A stretch of 64,000 bases of DNA. Origin: Pseudomonadales bacterium (GTDB lineage Bacteria; Pseudomonadota; Gammaproteobacteria; Pseudomonadales; Azotimanducaceae). The first letter of the stretch is position 1. The number at the start of each line of letters is the position of its first letter. The stretch lies in the NCBI GenBank assembly GCA_022822135.1, contig JAJECH010000025.1, forward strand, positions 186,001 through 250,000. The letters are read 5' to 3'. The position numbers and the translations under genes are program-made. Below are positions 44,501 through 53,188 of the stretch, piece by piece. Under the pieces are notes generated by a model. It was not told where the DNA came from. It searched no databases and saw nothing but the letters and a program-made list of their open reading frames with translations.

Positions 44501-47500
44501 TTAAGGCAACGGTTCGAACTTAGGCAAACTAGCGGTACCCTTCGAAGGCCAGATTTCCGTAAGATCGTCTCCACGTCTAATGACGCCGTTTCGAATCACT
44601 AGTTCAATGTCATTACTGGATCGAATATCTTCATAAGGGTTCGAATTTAAGACAACCATATCCGCGAGTTTGCCAACCTCAAGCGAGCCCAAGTCCTCGC
44701 CAATACCCAACATTTCCGCGCCATGACGTGTCGCCGCACGGAGTGCTTCAAAGTTGCTAAACCCGCCAGCGCTCAGTGCCCAAAGTTCCCAATGAAACCC
44801 CAACCCGTTTAGCTGACCATGGGAACCGACACCAACTCGACCACCAGCTTGAACGATCACGTGAGCACGTTCCGCGTGGCGAGCAAAGACATGAGCATCC
44901 TGATGAAACCATGGTCTTCGCAGTAACCTCGCTTCTAACACGGAAGGAGGCGTAAAACGCGCTAATTTGGGATCGTCACGTGGATTCTCATGAATGAAGA
45001 AATGGTTCTCACCGAACGGACCGCCGTACGAAACCAGCAATGTCGGTGTATAGGCCATTCGTGTACTCGCCATCAGCTTGACTACGTCGTCATATATGCC
45101 AACGACTGGGAGACTGTGCTCAAGACCAGTAAATCCATCGATCGCATGGGTAAGCGCCAATTTCAGGTCCAATGCGCCTTCGGTGGTTGGATTCAGTTCG
45201 AGTTCGTGTGCCGCCGACACGATCCATTGACGTTGTTCGCGGTTGCCTGGTAAATAAGACTTGAGATTACGGACACCGTAGTGCTCCTTGTATCGCCGAA
45301 GGACATTCACGGCTTCGCGCTTTGACTTGAACGCCGTATCGCTAAATATGCCTGGTCCTGTCGACATAGTGCGCGGTCCAACCATGCGTCCTGCGTCAAC
45401 TAAGTTCTGGTATTCGATTACGTCAACCGTGCTTGGTTGAACATCAATGGCAGTGGTCACTCCGTAGGCCAGATTTGCAAGTAAAGCCCAAGATTCACCA
45501 CTGACGACGCCTCGATAGATCGGGAAATGGGCGTGCGTGTCGATATATCCAGGGACAATGAACTTACCACCGTAATCGAATTCGTCAGTTCCCTTGGGAA
45601 CGATCAGATCCTTTCCGATTGCAGCGATGCGATCACCATCGATCAGTATGTCGGAATCGAGCAGCATCTCCGCGTTATCCGATGAGACCGTCAACAGAGT
45701 GGCGTTCCGAAGTACAACTGCATTGTCAGGTTCTTTGCGAGCGATGTAGACCTCAATGAGATGCGTCGATACGAATTCATGCTCCTCCGCTAATGGCTTC
45801 TCTGCTTTCTCCTCGTCGTCCTCCTGACCCTCTTCACTCTTTTCATCTGAGAAGACCGTCTCAATCGATCTCCGATGAATCGTATGACCGATCGACCAAA
45901 GAGCATGTGTTCCCGTAGCATCCCACGCAAAATCGTCAACACCAACGTCTGTTAGACGTTCGCACGGCAGCGAGCAGCTAGTTACTCTAGTTTTCACAGG
46001 AGCTGCACGTGTGCCGAACAGCTTCACCACATATAGCTGGTTCGCTTGCTTCACCATGGCATGGCGTCCGTCAGGCGCGATGCGAATGCGGAAAGCTGGA
46101 AGACCGTCCTTGGAGTTGTAGATCCCCGGTCCTGATACATCAAGGTGTTTTCGACGATCTGTACCATCGAATCTCATCGAGTGAAGACCTGCGGCACCTG
46201 CAGCAAACATGCCTGGCCACTCGTAGAGGTACAGGCGTTCGGATTCAGGTCCGTAGTGGGGATCGTAGAAGTGAGGCGCGTGTGTTATCAGCTCAAGCTC
46301 ACCGTTGTCAATCTGCACCTGTATCAGGTCGGTGCCTACGCCTTCGCCAAAATCGGATGCTCTGGTAGCACGTTCGAAGGCCGAGGCACGCAATGCAATC
46401 ACTGTCTGGCCGTCATTTCGCCACAATGGATCAAAATAAAAACCCGGTGCGTTCGTCACGCGGACCGGCTTGGCATTCGCTCTAGTCCGTACTCGCCAAA
46501 TGTGACCCCCTTCTTGCGACCAATCAACAAACGCGACCTGGCGACCATTCGGTGCCCAAGTCGGTTGTGCCGCAAACATCGAAGGTGGCGTTAACTCGAG
46601 AAGATCTCCTGATTCAACGTCGTAGACATATATCTGCGCAAGCGCGGAGAATGCCACCTTTGACCCGTCCGGTGAAGGTTCAAGACCTCGTATGAGCTGG
46701 GCTTTTACCGGGCCAAGCCCAACCCTATAAGGAAATTCAAGGCGTTCGTTTCGCTTGAGTTTCAAAGGAATTTCGAAAGGTACATTGAAGGATGTGCCGG
46801 ATTCAAGCTCAATGCCGTGAATTTCACCGTTCGTCGTGAAATAGAGCACATCGCCGTCGGGGGAAAACACGGGTTTTGGTAAGAGATCCCGAGTGAAACG
46901 CGATTCCTGTTCATCGCGTTGGACCGGGTAGACGAGCCAGTTGTCGTCCCCGGACTGTAGATCCCGAATACGGAGCCCTGTTTTAGTGTCAAACCGCGTC
47001 CCATACACCAGTTTCGAACCGTCTGGCGAAAGGACTGGTCGAAATGCGCTTCCTACCGCAGCAGTCAGTTCAACGTGTTCATTCGTCGAAAGCTCAAGTC
47101 GGCGTATCTGCCACAGCGGCAGCTGCTGGTTGTACCCGAATCCGCCTTCTTTGAACGCATGGTAGATGTAACGACCATCGGTACTGTAAATCGCGCCTGT
47201 AAAGTTCTGTGAGTCTGTCGCAGAGCCGGAGCGTCGCGGGGCTAGCCGGACACCTTTACCACCTGCTAAGTGATACGCCCAGACACGATAGACCCGATTT
47301 TTCCAACCCCCAACTGACACAATCACATGCGATCCGTCCGACGCCCACGAAGGCGACATCAATTCCGAGTCCTTTGACGTATCCGAGAGTTCGCGCGCCC
47401 CAGTACCGTCGGAGCGCATTACCCACAGGTTTTCGTGCCCTGACCTGTCAGAGATAAACGCGATGTGAGAACCATCTGGTGAATAGACTGGTTGAGAATC

Positions 47501-47728
47501 GAACGCCATCCCCGTCGATAGTGGTTCTGCGGTCCCGCCATCAACCGGAAGTGTGTATAGCTCACCGAGGACCTCAAGCACAAAAGTCTGCCCATCCGGC
47601 GAGAGATCGAAAGAGAGCCAAGTAACCGTTGACACGGTGTGTTCAAGTGTTGCACTGCTTTTTAGAGAAAGTTCTGCTGCAGCACAGAGACTCAGAATCG
47701 AAGCGAGAGCCGCAATGGCGCGTTTCAC
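44501..47728 (-). CDS. Exported TolB-like propeller fused to amidohydrolase
   Basis: A 1075-residue exported protein. A signal peptide (MKRAIAALASILSLCAAA) is followed by many PD40 repeats of the type SPDGSHIAFISDRSGHENLW over about 30-620, an acidic linker near 640 (KSEEGQEDDEEKAEK), and an amidohydrolase barrel from about 680 with the metal site VDTHAHFP and the closing LADMVVLNSNPYEDI. Homologous periplasmic propeller-amidohydrolases are known but uncharacterised; a periplasmic peptidase or hydrolase of cyclic amides is a guess. It ends the minus-strand run that includes trpE. Confidence 0.88.
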   Translation of the reverse strand: MKRAIAALASILSLCAAAELSLKSSATLEHTVSTVTWLSFDLSPDGQTFVLEVLGELYTLPVDGGTAEPLSTGMAFDSQPVYSPDGSHIAFISDRSGHENLWVMRSDGTGARELSDTSKDSELMSPSWASDGSHVIVSVGGWKNRVYRVWAYHLAGGKGVRLAPRRSGSATDSQNFTGAIYSTDGRYIYHAFKEGGFGYNQQLPLWQIRRLELSTNEHVELTAAVGSAFRPVLSPDGSKLVYGTRFDTKTGLRIRDLQSGDDNWLVYPVQRDEQESRFTRDLLPKPVFSPDGDVLYFTTNGEIHGIELESGTSFNVPFEIPLKLKRNERLEFPYRVGLGPVKAQLIRGLEPSPDGSKVAFSALAQIYVYDVESGDLLELTPPSMFAAQPTWAPNGRQVAFVDWSQEGGHIWRVRTRANAKPVRVTNAPGFYFDPLWRNDGQTVIALRASAFERATRASDFGEGVGTDLIQVQIDNGELELITHAPHFYDPHYGPESERLYLYEWPGMFAAGAAGLHSMRFDGTDRRKHLDVSGPGIYNSKDGLPAFRIRIAPDGRHAMVKQANQLYVVKLFGTRAAPVKTRVTSCSLPCERLTDVGVDDFAWDATGTHALWSIGHTIHRRSIETVFSDEKSEEGQEDDEEKAEKPLAEEHEFVSTHLIEVYIARKEPDNAVVLRNATLLTVSSDNAEMLLDSDILIDGDRIAAIGKDLIVPKGTDEFDYGGKFIVPGYIDTHAHFPIYRGVVSGESWALLANLAYGVTTAIDVQPSTVDVIEYQNLVDAGRMVGPRTMSTGPGIFSDTAFKSKREAVNVLRRYKEHYGVRNLKSYLPGNREQRQWIVSAAHELELNPTTEGALDLKLALTHAIDGFTGLEHSLPVVGIYDDVVKLMASTRMAYTPTLLVSYGGPFGENHFFIHENPRDDPKLARFTPPSVLEARLLRRPWFHQDAHVFARHAERAHVIVQAGGRVGVGSHGQLNGLGFHWELWALSAGGFSNFEALRAATRHGAEMLGIGEDLGSLEVGKLADMVVLNSNPYEDIRSSNDIELVIRNGVIRRGDDLTEIWPSKGTASLPKFEPLP

Positions 47729-47776
47729 AACTGGTTTGGGCCGTGACCGGAGAACAAGACTGAACCCTCTAATTCG

Positions 47777-48613
47777 TCAGCTAGTCGATTTTTCCGCACC
47801 GACCTGGCTCTCCAATCGATTAAGTGCTTCCCGAATCTCGTGGATTTCCAAGAGCAATGCATCGGTTCTTGACTGTTCGCCTAAGTTCTCGCGAAGTTTT
47901 TCGTACTGCTCGTGTAAACCTTCTTGCGTTGCGCGATCATGATTTGATATGACAACCGCAATGATCAAGTTAAACACCACAAACGTGCCGACCAACACCA
48001 ATGACACGAAGTACATCCATGCCCACCAATACGCAGTCATCGCCGCATACATGATGTCGGTCCAATCCTCGAGAGTGACGATGCGGAACAACGAGAGTAA
48101 CGAAATACCAAGCGAGCGCCAATGTGTCGGATCGACCTCTGCAAATAAGTAATGACCAGCAACACCGTAGACATAAAAGATGACGACCGTCAAGGCGACG
48201 ATATTCAACATTCCGGGCAACGATCGCACCAATACCGTGACGAGTACCCGTAACGACGGGATCACGGATAGTACGCGTAGCAACCGCAATACGCGAGCCA
48301 ACATCGGTATGTAACCTGAACCCGGGATTAGACACAGAACGACCACGATGAAATCGAAGACGTTCCACCCATCTTTGAAGTAATCCTGCATGCGAGGATG
48401 ATGCGCGACGATCTTGATGATCGCTTCAACAACAAAGATGCCAACTGCGATCTGGTTAAACAGGTGGAACCAAAAACCAAACGCATCATTAATCGTGTCA
48501 ACCGTCTCGAATCCGATGACCACGCCATTGACCAGGATCACGGTCGTAATGGCATTCAAGAACCAAGACGAGTCGGCAATCTGTTTCGCTAGGTGAACGA
48601 TCTGAGTCTTCAT
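47777..48613 (-). CDS. Bacterial voltage-gated sodium channel (NaChBac family)
   Basis: A 278-residue six-helix ion channel. S4 has R107, R110 and R113 in ARVLRLLRVLSVIPSLR; the first gating Arg of NaChBac is replaced by Met. The pore reads FRIVTLEDWTDIM, with selectivity filter T180-L-E-D-W184 like marine BacNav channels (TLESW/TLEDW). The C-terminal tail (about 230-270) is a four-helix-bundle coiled coil for tetramer assembly. It overlaps the trpE stop by 4 bp, so it is translated from the same transcript. Roles in motility, pH or Na+ homeostasis are known for relatives. Confidence 0.92.
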   Translation of the reverse strand: MKTQIVHLAKQIADSSWFLNAITTVILVNGVVIGFETVDTINDAFGFWFHLFNQIAVGIFVVEAIIKIVAHHPRMQDYFKDGWNVFDFIVVVLCLIPGSGYIPMLARVLRLLRVLSVIPSLRVLVTVLVRSLPGMLNIVALTVVIFYVYGVAGHYLFAEVDPTHWRSLGISLLSLFRIVTLEDWTDIMYAAMTAYWWAWMYFVSLVLVGTFVVFNLIIAVVISNHDRATQEGLHEQYEKLRENLGEQSRTDALLLEIHEIREALNRLESQVGAEKSTS

Positions 48614-50088
48614 GGAATGCCTTGCTGTGCCAAACTCGCAGCTTGAAACAGTGAACGTGCCTTATTCATACACTCCTTCCACTCCAGTTCAGGAATTGAA
48701 TCAGCGACAATCCCCGCGCCCGTTTCGATATACAGACAATGATCCTTGATCACTGCAGTTCGGATCGCGATCGCCATGTCGAGGTTGCCGTTCCACGCAA
48801 GATAACCAACGGCTCCTGCGTAGACACCTCGTTTTACCGGCTCAAGTTCGTCGATGATCTCCATTGCGCGAATCTTCGGTGCGCCACTCAGTGTTCCGAC
48901 TGGCAAGGTAGCACGGAGCACGTCAATCGCGGATTTATCGTCAGCTAGCTCACCTTCCACATGCGATGCTATGTGAAACACGTGCGCATAACGCTCTATT
49001 TTGAATTCCTCGGTAACGCGCACGCTGCCGATCTTGCAAACTCGTCCGAGATCATTGCGACCGAGATCAACGAGCATGAGGTGTTCTGCGATCTCCTTCG
49101 GATCATCCATGAGCTCCTGCGCCATCGCACGGTCTTCTTCTTCATCCCTTCCACGTCGGCGCGTCCCCGCTAAAGGTCGATTGACGACTCTCCCGTTTTC
49201 GACCTGCGCCAGAATTTCAGGAGACGATCCAACGATATGGAAATCGTCAAGACGCATAAAGTACATGTAAGGCGACGGATTCAAACTGCGCAACGCGCGA
49301 TATAGTTGAATCGACGGAATCTCAAACGGGATCGTCATCCGTTGTGCAAGAACGACTTGCATGACATCACCCGCGCGAATGTACTCACGCGTACGTTCTA
49401 CCGCATCCATAAACGCCTCACGGCCAAAACCGGAAACGAATGCCTCCTCCGGAATAGGTCCCGTACTTGATGGTGACGGTAGGGCATCCACTGTGGCCGA
49501 CATGCCACGAGAGATTTCTTCCAGTCGCTCGTACCCTCGGGCCCGTGCGTCAGTTCGAGACGGATCGACCATCACAATGATCGTGACATGGCTTGTCAGG
49601 TTATCGAAAACCACAACTTCGTCCGACACCATCAACAAGATGTCAGGGGTATGCACATCATCTGGAGGCGTTGAGTCTCGCAGTCGTTTCTCGATAAACC
49701 GAACTGTGTCGTATCCGAAATAACCCACGAGACCACCGAAGAACCTTGGCATGTCTTCGATTTCCGGCACTCGAAATTGTCGTTGGAACGTGTCGATGTA
49801 TTCCAACGGGTCATCGCATTCGATTCGCTCGGTCACGACCCCGTTCACCTCGTGTGTGATGGAGCGACCGACAACACGTAGAACTTGCGCTGCAGGTAAA
49901 CCAATGATCGAGTAGCGAGACCATCGATCGCCACTGCTGGCCGCAGATTCAAGTAGATAGCTAAATGGTTCATCCGCCAATTTACGATAGACGGACAACG
50001 GCGTATCCATGTCGCCGAAAACGGTTAAAGTGAGCGGAATACGGTTGTATCCCTGCTCAGCCAGTGCCTGAAATTCATCTTGATTCAT
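48610..50088 (-). CDS. trpE: Anthranilate synthase component I
   Basis: A 492-residue chorismate-using enzyme for the first step of tryptophan synthesis. I use the ATG at 50088 (MNQDEFQALAEQGYNRIPL); an upstream in-frame start at 50118 adds ten residues. The C-terminal chorismate-binding domain shows SSPEILAQVENG, RPLAGTRRRG, LVDLGRNDLGRV and the GTLSGAPKIRAM block. N-terminal feedback-site text PLSVYRKL is near residue 30. It follows rpe-gph as in Pseudomonas; a 98-bp gap to gph could hold its own promoter. Confidence 0.95.
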   Translation of the reverse strand: MNQDEFQALAEQGYNRIPLTLTVFGDMDTPLSVYRKLADEPFSYLLESAASSGDRWSRYSIIGLPAAQVLRVVGRSITHEVNGVVTERIECDDPLEYIDTFQRQFRVPEIEDMPRFFGGLVGYFGYDTVRFIEKRLRDSTPPDDVHTPDILLMVSDEVVVFDNLTSHVTIIVMVDPSRTDARARGYERLEEISRGMSATVDALPSPSSTGPIPEEAFVSGFGREAFMDAVERTREYIRAGDVMQVVLAQRMTIPFEIPSIQLYRALRSLNPSPYMYFMRLDDFHIVGSSPEILAQVENGRVVNRPLAGTRRRGRDEEEDRAMAQELMDDPKEIAEHLMLVDLGRNDLGRVCKIGSVRVTEEFKIERYAHVFHIASHVEGELADDKSAIDVLRATLPVGTLSGAPKIRAMEIIDELEPVKRGVYAGAVGYLAWNGNLDMAIAIRTAVIKDHCLYIETGAGIVADSIPELEWKECMNKARSLFQAASLAQQGIP

Positions 50089-50186
50089 AAGTTTCTCGAG
50101 CAATCGAAGCGCGACCAATACGGTCGACAGTAGTTGGGTGAAGGATTAGCGAATCCAGCGCCAACGAGGGCGCGGTCGTACGTAAT

Positions 50187-50855
50187 TCACAGCAACTGAC
50201 AAAATGAATCGATGACGTGATCAGCACCTAGTTCGGTAGCTGGTGTGTTGTGGTTGTATCCGTCTCGCATGCACACCACGGGACAACCCGCAGCTCTCGC
50301 GGCTTTCACATCCGTCGTTGAGTCGCCCACAAAAAGCGTCTCAGACGGTACGGAAACCAGCTCATTACACGCGTACAAAATAGGTTGCGGTTCAGGTTTG
50401 CGGACTTGAAGCGTATCACCGCCTACCACAATATTGAAGTACTTATATAGATCGAGCTCGCGCAGGAGTTGCATAGATAGACCTTGGAGTTTGTTCGTAA
50501 CAACACCTAACTTGCGAGTGCGCGAGGCTAATGCGATCAATGAATCGACCACACCAGGATACGGCACACTGTCAACAGCGATTCGTTCACCGTAACGCTC
50601 GAGAAAAAACGCGAAATATTCCTCAAGCTGATCATCACTTAACTTCGACTTACCTTGGTGAACAACCGCTTCCGCAAGCATGACTTTCGCGCCATGCCCT
50701 ACCCAAAGCCGAGTTAAATCAAGCCCCACCTCAGCGTAGCCGGCATGAACGAGCGTGGCATTGAGCGCATACATCAAATCGGGCGCTGTATCGACGAGCG
50801 TCCCGTCTAAATCAAATAGGTACGCATCGTAAGATTGAATTCCGTTCGTCGTCAT
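50187..50855 (-). CDS. gph: Phosphoglycolate phosphatase (HAD family)
   Basis: A 222-residue HAD hydrolase. FDLDGTLVDTAPDL is motif I with the nucleophilic Asp, LGVVTNKLQ motif II, KPEPQP motif III and FVGDSTTDVKAA motif IV. It clears 2-phosphoglycolate from DNA-end repair and oxygenase side reactions. Overlaps rpe by 4 bp. Confidence 0.92.
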   Translation of the reverse strand: MTTNGIQSYDAYLFDLDGTLVDTAPDLMYALNATLVHAGYAEVGLDLTRLWVGHGAKVMLAEAVVHQGKSKLSDDQLEEYFAFFLERYGERIAVDSVPYPGVVDSLIALASRTRKLGVVTNKLQGLSMQLLRELDLYKYFNIVVGGDTLQVRKPEPQPILYACNELVSVPSETLFVGDSTTDVKAARAAGCPVVCMRDGYNHNTPATELGADHVIDSFCQLL

Positions 50856-51529
50856 GCGGCTAATGCGCGTAATTCCGCAATGGTAGAAGCGTAGTCGTCG
50901 CTATTGAATATCGCCGAACCGGCGACAAATATCTCCGCACCTGCCTGCGCAGCAGCGCCAATGGTCGAACGGCTAATGCCACCATCAATTTCAATATCAA
51001 TATCGCGCTCATCACGCCTGATGCTGTCTCTAATACGTGCAAGTTTCGGTAGCACCTCGGGCATGAAGGACTGACCTCCGAATCCAGGCTTTACCGACAT
51101 GACTAAAACGTAATTTAGCTGGTCCCAATAAGACGCCAACACAGACTCGGAGGTTTCTGGATTGAGTACGGCGCCGACTTTCGCGCCACCCGATTCGATT
51201 CGATCCAACACTTCCCCAACGTCCTGGCAAGTTTCAGGATGCACGGAGATCATGGAAGCGCCGACATCGAGAAATTCATCTACAAGTCGTTCTACCGGAT
51301 CGACCATGAGATGCACGTCGAACTCGACGTCTGGAAATCTTTTTCGGAGCGCAGCTAACACCGTTGGTCCAACTGTGAGATTAGGTACGAAATGGTTGTC
51401 CATGACGTCAAAATGGATCAAATCTGCGCCACTCGCTAGTACAGCTTCGACCTCGTCGCCAAGCTGAGCGAAATCTGCCGCCAGAATCGACGGTGCAATC
51501 TTGGGATTCACGGCGGGAATCTTAGACAC
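50852..51529 (-). CDS. rpe: Ribulose-phosphate 3-epimerase
   Basis: A 225-residue TIM barrel interconverting ribulose 5-phosphate and xylulose 5-phosphate. IAPSILAADFAQLGDEV, IHFDVMDNHFVPNLT, DVHLMVDPVE, VMSVKPGFGGQSF and IDGGIS are the canonical blocks with metal-binding His and Asp residues. Lies 4 bp downstream of murU. Confidence 0.96.
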   Translation of the reverse strand: MSKIPAVNPKIAPSILAADFAQLGDEVEAVLASGADLIHFDVMDNHFVPNLTVGPTVLAALRKRFPDVEFDVHLMVDPVERLVDEFLDVGASMISVHPETCQDVGEVLDRIESGGAKVGAVLNPETSESVLASYWDQLNYVLVMSVKPGFGGQSFMPEVLPKLARIRDSIRRDERDIDIEIDGGISRSTIGAAAQAGAEIFVAGSAIFNSDDYASTIAELRALAA

Positions 51530-51533
51530 ACGC

Positions 51534-52199
51534 TTAAAGCATCAAGCGACGTACGCGCTTGAGTTGCTCGTGTGTTCCGATGTCGTACCAAATACCTTCG
51601 TGTGTCTCACCAGTCACACGATTCGCAGCTATCTCACGAAACAAGATCTCACGTAACGAAAAAGGTCGTACCGTCTCTTCCTTAAAGATGTCAGGCTTTA
51701 CGAAAGCTATGCCACTGTAGACCCAACGATTCGAGTCTCGGTGCGCATGACGCATTACACGTGTACCTTCCAAACTCACGTCCCCATGTTCGCGCTCATC
51801 AGGCTTCGGCACGAGAATCAAGTGCATCGTAGCTTCTGGGTCCAGCACCTTACGCGTGAATCGATAGCTGGTCCAAACATCCCCATTGAGCAGCACGAAC
51901 TCTTCCGACCCCAATAGTGGCAGCGCTTTGACGATCCCGCCCCCGGTTTCCAAGAGGACGTCTTCGTTGCTATAGCTGATGTTGACACCAAACTGCCGAC
52001 CGCTACCAAGGTGCTCGCTGATTTGATCACCTAAGTGGTGCAGATTCACCACAACATCAACGATCCCCGCTCGTTTTAACCACCGCAGCTGGTGCACGAT
52101 CAACGGCTCGCTCGAGATTGGAATCATGGGCTTTGGCAGTTTTTCGGTGAGCGGCGCAAGTCGGGTTCCTTTCCCCGCTGCCAAGATCATCGCTTTCAC
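51534..52199 (-). CDS. murU: N-acetylmuramate-1-phosphate uridylyltransferase (MurU-like)
   Basis: A 221-residue sugar nucleotidyltransferase. MKAMILAAGKGTRLAPLTEK and LPKPMIPI are the nucleotide-binding motifs and VLLNGDVWT holds the metal Asp. Paired with an AmgK-like kinase, divergent from lptD, it matches the Pseudomonas cell-wall recycling pair that turns N-acetylmuramate 1-phosphate into UDP-MurNAc. Overlaps amgK by 4 bp. Confidence 0.88.
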   Translation of the reverse strand: MKAMILAAGKGTRLAPLTEKLPKPMIPISSEPLIVHQLRWLKRAGIVDVVVNLHHLGDQISEHLGSGRQFGVNISYSNEDVLLETGGGIVKALPLLGSEEFVLLNGDVWTSYRFTRKVLDPEATMHLILVPKPDEREHGDVSLEGTRVMRHAHRDSNRWVYSGIAFVKPDIFKEETVRPFSLREILFREIAANRVTGETHEGIWYDIGTHEQLKRVRRLML

Positions 52200-53188
52200 A
52201 ATTTCAATCGTTCAAGCGAAGCTCGTAGTTTCGGTCTGACCTGGGAGTCAAGCCATGAACTAAATTCTGATAGTTCGTTTCGGTGAGCGATCTTGATAAC
52301 TCGACTCAGAACGGGCAGCACATAGGGTAAGTGTGTCTGCTTTTGCTGAGTAAACCACAAACGGCAAAAGATGCCGACGGCTTTCAGCATGCGCTGGATG
52401 GCTGTTACTTCCATTGCTCGTACGAATGCTTCCCTCGGCTGAATACAAGGTAGACCTGATCGCTCCGCCAGCAACCGAAATTGATCAATCCAGTTCTCGA
52501 TTTCATCGTGGGCATGTTCAAAATAGCAGTCGTACATCAAAGACGCCAGATCGTATACGCTGGAACCGATAAGCGCATCCTGAAAATCTACAATGCCGAG
52601 TCGTTCTCCGTCCAACAGGAGATTGCGGCTGTGATAGTCACGATGAACCGTGACCTTAGGATGACGGTCTATCTCTGTTGTAAGGGGTTCGGCAATGATG
52701 CCTAACGGTTTTGCACTCTGTCCTAGCATCTTGTCACAACACCATTCCTCAAAAATGTTCAATTCATCAAGTAGGCGCTGGCGGGTATAGGGTGGCACGT
52801 GTGCATCTTGAGTGCGCTGGATCGCCACTAATGCGTCGAGTGCCAGTCCCATCGCTGAACCACGTAGCGTCGGATTCTCGTATACCTCAAGAAACTCAAG
52901 GGAACCGAAATCGTCAACAAGAAAGAACCCTCGTCTCATGTTTCGTGCGTGAATTTGAGGTACAGGCACTTGGTGTTGGCGAAAAACCTGAGCCAATGCG
53001 ACAAACTGTTCATTGTTTTCAGTCGAAGGAGGCGCATGAATCGCCATCCGCGATTGCCCGAGATTGGATTCAACTCGATAGAAGCGTCTGGTGCTCGCCT
53101 CTGGTACGAGCGGATGTAACGTGAATTGGTCTGTTCCTAACGTCCTCACAAGCCAGTTTCTCAAGGCCGGAGGGGGATCGTTAGACAT
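52196..53188 (-). CDS. amgK: N-acetylmuramate/N-acetylglucosamine kinase (AmgK-like)
   Basis: A 330-residue aminoglycoside-phosphotransferase-fold kinase. I use the ATG at 53188 with GGAG upstream; an ATG at 53275 lies inside lptD. VTVHRDYHSRNLLLDGERL holds the catalytic Asp and GIVDFQDALIGSSVYDLASL the Mg-binding Asp. EASTRRFYRVE is the N-lobe strand seen in AmgK. With murU it forms the MurNAc recycling route that bypasses de novo UDP-MurNAc synthesis. Its start codon overlaps the lptD start codon by 2 bp. Confidence 0.88.
   Translation of the reverse strand: MSNDPPPALRNWLVRTLGTDQFTLHPLVPEASTRRFYRVESNLGQSRMAIHAPPSTENNEQFVALAQVFRQHQVPVPQIHARNMRRGFFLVDDFGSLEFLEVYENPTLRGSAMGLALDALVAIQRTQDAHVPPYTRQRLLDELNIFEEWCCDKMLGQSAKPLGIIAEPLTTEIDRHPKVTVHRDYHSRNLLLDGERLGIVDFQDALIGSSVYDLASLMYDCYFEHAHDEIENWIDQFRLLAERSGLPCIQPREAFVRAMEVTAIQRMLKAVGIFCRLWFTQQKQTHLPYVLPVLSRVIKIAHRNELSEFSSWLDSQVRPKLRASLERLKL

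Noticed and set aside
53091-53186. Extended LptD start at 53091
   Set aside because: The extra residues are read out of amgK on the opposite strand; the ATG at 53187 has a strong ribosome-binding site and a signal peptide.
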